Shown: positions 60,605 to 64,000 of the stretch, piece by piece
Numbering within the stretch: the first letter of the stretch is position 1
How the letters are laid out: each line of letters opens with the position of its first letter
Source of the DNA: Gammaproteobacteria bacterium
GTDB lineage: Bacteria > Pseudomonadota > Gammaproteobacteria > Eutrophobiales > Eutrophobiaceae
NCBI GenBank assembly: GCA_004297165.1
Contig: SCUJ01000006.1
Span: 1,584,045 to 1,648,044 of the forward strand
DNA length: 64,000 nt
Direction of reading: 5' to 3'
Translations under genes and position numbers: made by a program
Notes under the pieces: generated by a model
Told to the model about the DNA's origin: nothing
Seen by the model: only the letters and a program-made list of their open reading frames with translations
Database searches by the model: none

Positions 60605-62416
60605 ATGTCAAAAATCAAGTATATGACCAGCGATGACAAACCGGACAGCCCAAGCATCGCGCAGATCATGCGTTATATCGCCCCGGTATCCATGCAAATA
60701 CGCTGCCTCGAACTGCTGGATCATTTTTTCCAGAATCCCTTGCTGCTGTCGGCGCCGGTAGTCGACGCCGAAGCCATGCCCATAGCCCTGATCGAGCGGC
60801 GCAGTTTCGTCGAATATTTCGGCAAACCGTTCGCACGCGAGTTGCACGAACGGAAAAGCATACTCGAATTCCTTACCGCTGCGCCGATCGCCTGCGAGGC
60901 GCCGATCGTCATCGCCGCATCGACCAGCATTGATGATGTCGCCGCCATCGTCAGCGGCCGCGACATGCAACATATGGTCAGCGGGTTCATCATCACCGCG
61001 GATGGCCGTTATGCCGGCGTGGCGAATGGCCACGACCTGCTCAACGATATCACTCAACGCAAACAGGCCGAGCTCTACTTCCTCGCCCATTTCGACCAGT
61101 TGACCAAGTTGCCCAATCGCATGCTCTTCGCCGACCGGTTGAATCAGGCCTGTCTCGAGGCCTCGCGCATGGGCGCCATGGTCGGATTGATGTTCATCGA
61201 TCTGGATCGTTTCAAGCAGGTGAACGATTCCCTGGGACACGCCGTCGGCGACCTGCTGTTAAAGGACGCGGCGCGGCGGTTGCGCGCCTGCGCCCGCGAG
61301 TACGATACGGTGGCGCGGCTGGGCGGCGACGAATTCGCCGTCCTGCTCGATAAACTGGACGATGCCGCGGACGCGGATCTGGTCGCCCGGCGCATCATCG
61401 AGGTCATGCGGCAACCCTTTTACCTGGTTGAACACGAACTGTTCATCACGGCCAGCATCGGCATGGCCATGTTTCCGCATGACGATCAGGATATCGGTAA
61501 TCTGCTGGCCAAGGCGGATGCCGCCATGTACGAATCTAAGCGCAACGGACGCGATGGCTATTTACGCTACGTCCCCGGCGTATCCATGTACTCCCTCGAC
61601 AAATTCTCGCTCGAGACGGATTTGCGCACCGCGCTTGAAGACGGGGAATTCATTCTCCATTACCAGCCGCAGGTCTGCCTGAAAACCGGGGTGGCGATCG
61701 GCGTGGAGGCCCTGATTCGCTGGCAGCATCCGCGCCGGGGGCTGTTATCGCCCGGACATTTCATAGAAATCGCCGAAGAGAGCGGCCTCATTGTGCCGAT
61801 AGGGGAATGGGCGTTGCGCGAGGCCTGCCTTCAGATTCGGGCCTGGGAGGAAGCCGATCTCCCGGCGTTGTGCATGTCGGTGAATGTCTCCGCCCTCCAA
61901 TTCCGGCAGGAACGGTTCTGCCGCACGGTCAGTTCCGCCATCGAGGCCGCGGGCATCAACCCCGCCCTGCTGCAACTTGAACTGACCGAGAGCATGGTCA
62001 TGCAGCGCGCCCCCTCGGTACAGGGAATCCTGGAACGTCTGCGCCAGATTGGGGTGAAGCTGGCGATCGATGACTTCGGCACCGGATTCTCCAGTCTGAG
62101 TTATCTGCGTCATTTTCCAATAGACCGCCTCAAAATCGATCAGTCGTTTGTCCGGGGCATCGATCATACCCCGGCGAACGAGTCCATAGTCCGCGCCATC
62201 ACCGCGCTGGCGAAGAGTCTTTCTCTGGAACTTGTCGCCGAAGGCATCGAGACTTCCACCGAACTCGCCGTGGTGCGCGACTGTGGCTGTCATCTGGCGC
62301 AGGGCTATTTGTTTCTGCGGCCGGTCGAGGCGTCCGGATTGGCTGGATGGTTGGAGGAGAATTCCAGACGGGAGCGCCATCAACGCCGCCTGACCGCGCG
62401 AGGGAAGGAAGCCTGA
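60605..62416 (+). CDS. Diguanylate cyclase/phosphodiesterase (GGDEF-EAL) with N-terminal CBS-like region
   Basis: RLGGDEFAVLLDKL; GVEALIRWQHPRRGLLSPGHFIEIAE; DDFGTGFSSLSYLRHFPID. Confidence 0.95.
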   Translation: MSKIKYMTSDDKPDSPSIAQIMRYIAPVSMQIRCLELLDHFFQNPLLLSAPVVDAEAMPIALIERRSFVEYFGKPFARELHERKSILEFLTAAPIACEAPIVIAASTSIDDVAAIVSGRDMQHMVSGFIITADGRYAGVANGHDLLNDITQRKQAELYFLAHFDQLTKLPNRMLFADRLNQACLEASRMGAMVGLMFIDLDRFKQVNDSLGHAVGDLLLKDAARRLRACAREYDTVARLGGDEFAVLLDKLDDAADADLVARRIIEVMRQPFYLVEHELFITASIGMAMFPHDDQDIGNLLAKADAAMYESKRNGRDGYLRYVPGVSMYSLDKFSLETDLRTALEDGEFILHYQPQVCLKTGVAIGVEALIRWQHPRRGLLSPGHFIEIAEESGLIVPIGEWALREACLQIRAWEEADLPALCMSVNVSALQFRQERFCRTVSSAIEAAGINPALLQLELTESMVMQRAPSVQGILERLRQIGVKLAIDDFGTGFSSLSYLRHFPIDRLKIDQSFVRGIDHTPANESIVRAITALAKSLSLELVAEGIETSTELAVVRDCGCHLAQGYLFLRPVEASGLAGWLEENSRRERHQRRLTARGKEA

Positions 62417-62469
62417 AGGGGAAGACCGGCGACTCCCGGCCGGTCCTGTCCCTTAATCGCGCACCGGAA

Positions 62470-63027
62470 TTATTTTTTGAACAATTTCCCCGGATGCCAG
62501 GGCGTGCCGACGAGCGGCAGGAGATGGCGATCCAACCCGAACCAGCCGGCGACCCGCCAGGCCAGGATAAGGAATATCTGGAGCAGCGCCATGATCGGAT
62601 TCACGCTCACCGTCCCGGCGAAGAGATAGCTCATGTTCATCAGGGAGCCGAAAAAAGCGGCAATGCCGGTAAATGCCCCGAGCGCCAGGCCAACCCCCAC
62701 CAACAGCTCGCCCCAGGCTACGATATAGGAAAAGAAGGTGGCGTTCGGCAGGATGAATTCCTTGAGGATGAACGCATACCAGGGGGCGACATCGGGGTAC
62801 GGCCCTCCGGTCTTGTTGAGCGCGGCAGTGATGAAGCCCTTGATTACCCCGCCCGCATGGTCGCCGACCCACATCGGGTCGTGGACCTTCTTCCAGCCGA
62901 CCTCGATCCAGAACCAGGCGACATACAACCGGACTGCCAGCCAAACCCACGCCAGCCGGGTATCGGCGAATAACAATCGGGTAAGGGCAGGCTCGGGGAT
63001 CTGGGTGACAAATTCTTTCTTGTTCAT
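62470..63027 (-). CDS. DoxX/DoxD family membrane protein
   Basis: VRLYVAWFWIEVGWKKVHDPMWV; WGELLVGVGLALGAFTGIAAFFGSLMNMSYLFAG. Confidence 0.85.
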   Translation of the reverse strand: MNKKEFVTQIPEPALTRLLFADTRLAWVWLAVRLYVAWFWIEVGWKKVHDPMWVGDHAGGVIKGFITAALNKTGGPYPDVAPWYAFILKEFILPNATFFSYIVAWGELLVGVGLALGAFTGIAAFFGSLMNMSYLFAGTVSVNPIMALLQIFLILAWRVAGWFGLDRHLLPLVGTPWHPGKLFKK

Positions 63028-63231
63028 TCGGTGTTCCGCAGCGATGAATGGATTGTGGGTATTATTGGGGAGCTCTGATTGTAACGCTATTTTACCCCAA
63101 CATCAGTACGTGTATGAACGACATCCTTACGCCCCGGCGGACGCTCGCCGGCAGCGGCGCAAACCGCTATTATGAGCCTGCAAACGGCGCCGGTCGCGCC
63201 GGATTACATCCAAATTGAAAGGCGCGGAGCT

Positions 63232-64000
63232 ATGAAACAGGGCATTTTATACGGCATCGCCGCCTATGGATTTTGGGGCTTTTTCCCCATCTACTGGAAA
63301 TTCCTGCATGACGTGCCCGCGTTGCAGGTCATCGGTCACCGCATCGGCTGGTCCTTCCTCCTGCTGCTGGCGTACATCCTCGTAACGCGGCAATGGGGCG
63401 AATTCCGCGCCGCCTCATGCCGGCTCAAGACGGCCGCGATCTATACAGCCGCCGCTGTACTGCTGTCCCTGAACTGGTTGATCTATGTGTGGGCGGTCAA
63501 CGCGAATTATATCGTCGAGACGAGTCTCGGTTATTTCATCAATCCCTTGTTGAGCGTGTTGCTCGGGGTGTTCCTGCTGGGCGAACGCCTGCGCCCCCTG
63601 CAATGGCTGCCCATCGGGCTCGCCGCCGTCGGCGTCGGTTATCTCACGATCGTCTATGGCCGGCTGCCCTGGATCGCGCTGTCCCTCGCGGTCACCTTCG
63701 GTTTCTACGGCCTGGCGAAGAAACTGGCCCCGCTCGGCTCGCTGTTCGGACTCGCGCTCGAGACCGGCATCGGCTTCCCCGTCGCCCTGCTTTATCTCGG
63801 ACTGGTCGAGTTCGGGGGAACCGGGGCGTTCCTGCATGCCGGAACGACGACGGATCTGTTCCTCGCCGGGGCGGGGGTGGTGACGACCATCCCGCTGTTA
63901 TTGTTCGCCTCGGCGGCGAAGCGGGTCCCGCTCACGCTCATCGGCTTGCTGCAATACATCGCCCCGACCATGCAATTTCTCATCGGGGTATTCGTCTACA
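63232..64000 (+). CDS. rarD: EamA family transporter RarD (partial, runs off the window end)
   Basis: MKQGILYGIAAYGFWGFFPIYWKFLHDVPALQVIGHRIGWSFLLL open to the end. Confidence 0.9.
   Translation, partial: MKQGILYGIAAYGFWGFFPIYWKFLHDVPALQVIGHRIGWSFLLLLAYILVTRQWGEFRAASCRLKTAAIYTAAAVLLSLNWLIYVWAVNANYIVETSLGYFINPLLSVLLGVFLLGERLRPLQWLPIGLAAVGVGYLTIVYGRLPWIALSLAVTFGFYGLAKKLAPLGSLFGLALETGIGFPVALLYLGLVEFGGTGAFLHAGTTTDLFLAGAGVVTTIPLLLFASAAKRVPLTLIGLLQYIAPTMQFLIGVFVY

Overview
This 64 kb window comes from a high-GC, gammaproteobacterial-type chromosome. Its backbone is a housekeeping block, mostly on the minus strand: DUF1015, serA, glmM, ftsH, rlmE, greA, carB, carA, then dapB, dnaJ, dnaK, grpE and hrcA with a CIRCE operator, then nadK, recN, fur, bamE, an iron-type ABC transporter, rnfH, smpB and ssrA. 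Accessory segments are interspersed: a GMC oxidoreductase / acyl-CoA synthetase / SnoaL / redox cluster (0-8.4 kb), two Ser/Thr kinases (20.5-23.6 kb), a Fic protein, an oxidoreductase region with two PQQ quinohemoproteins (41-48 kb), a complete kdpFABCDE locus (48.4-56.5 kb), DUF3604, GT4, LpxH-like, GGDEF-EAL, DoxX and a partial rarD. The strongest non-standard signal is at 5019-6653 on the minus strand. Two ORFs that a gene caller splits there are one in-frame reading frame interrupted by a single UGA. That UGA sits where the UGSC family carries selenocysteine (GVGL-U-STC), and a perfect 7-bp hairpin with a GGUC loop, like a bacterial SECIS element, starts 11 nt downstream. The gene lies directly downstream of a thioredoxin-reductase-like gene. 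The second strong signal is a tmRNA gene (tag ANDDNYALAA) whose T-loop is interrupted by a ~271-nt group I intron. A LAGLIDADG homing endonuclease gene lies outside the intron, between the intact ssrA 3' end and a diverged second copy of that 3' end. A third signal is a decayed copy of the DUF3604 3' end that, with the intact gene, brackets the kdp locus as direct repeats. All calls come from reading the sequence and ORF track; no searches were run.
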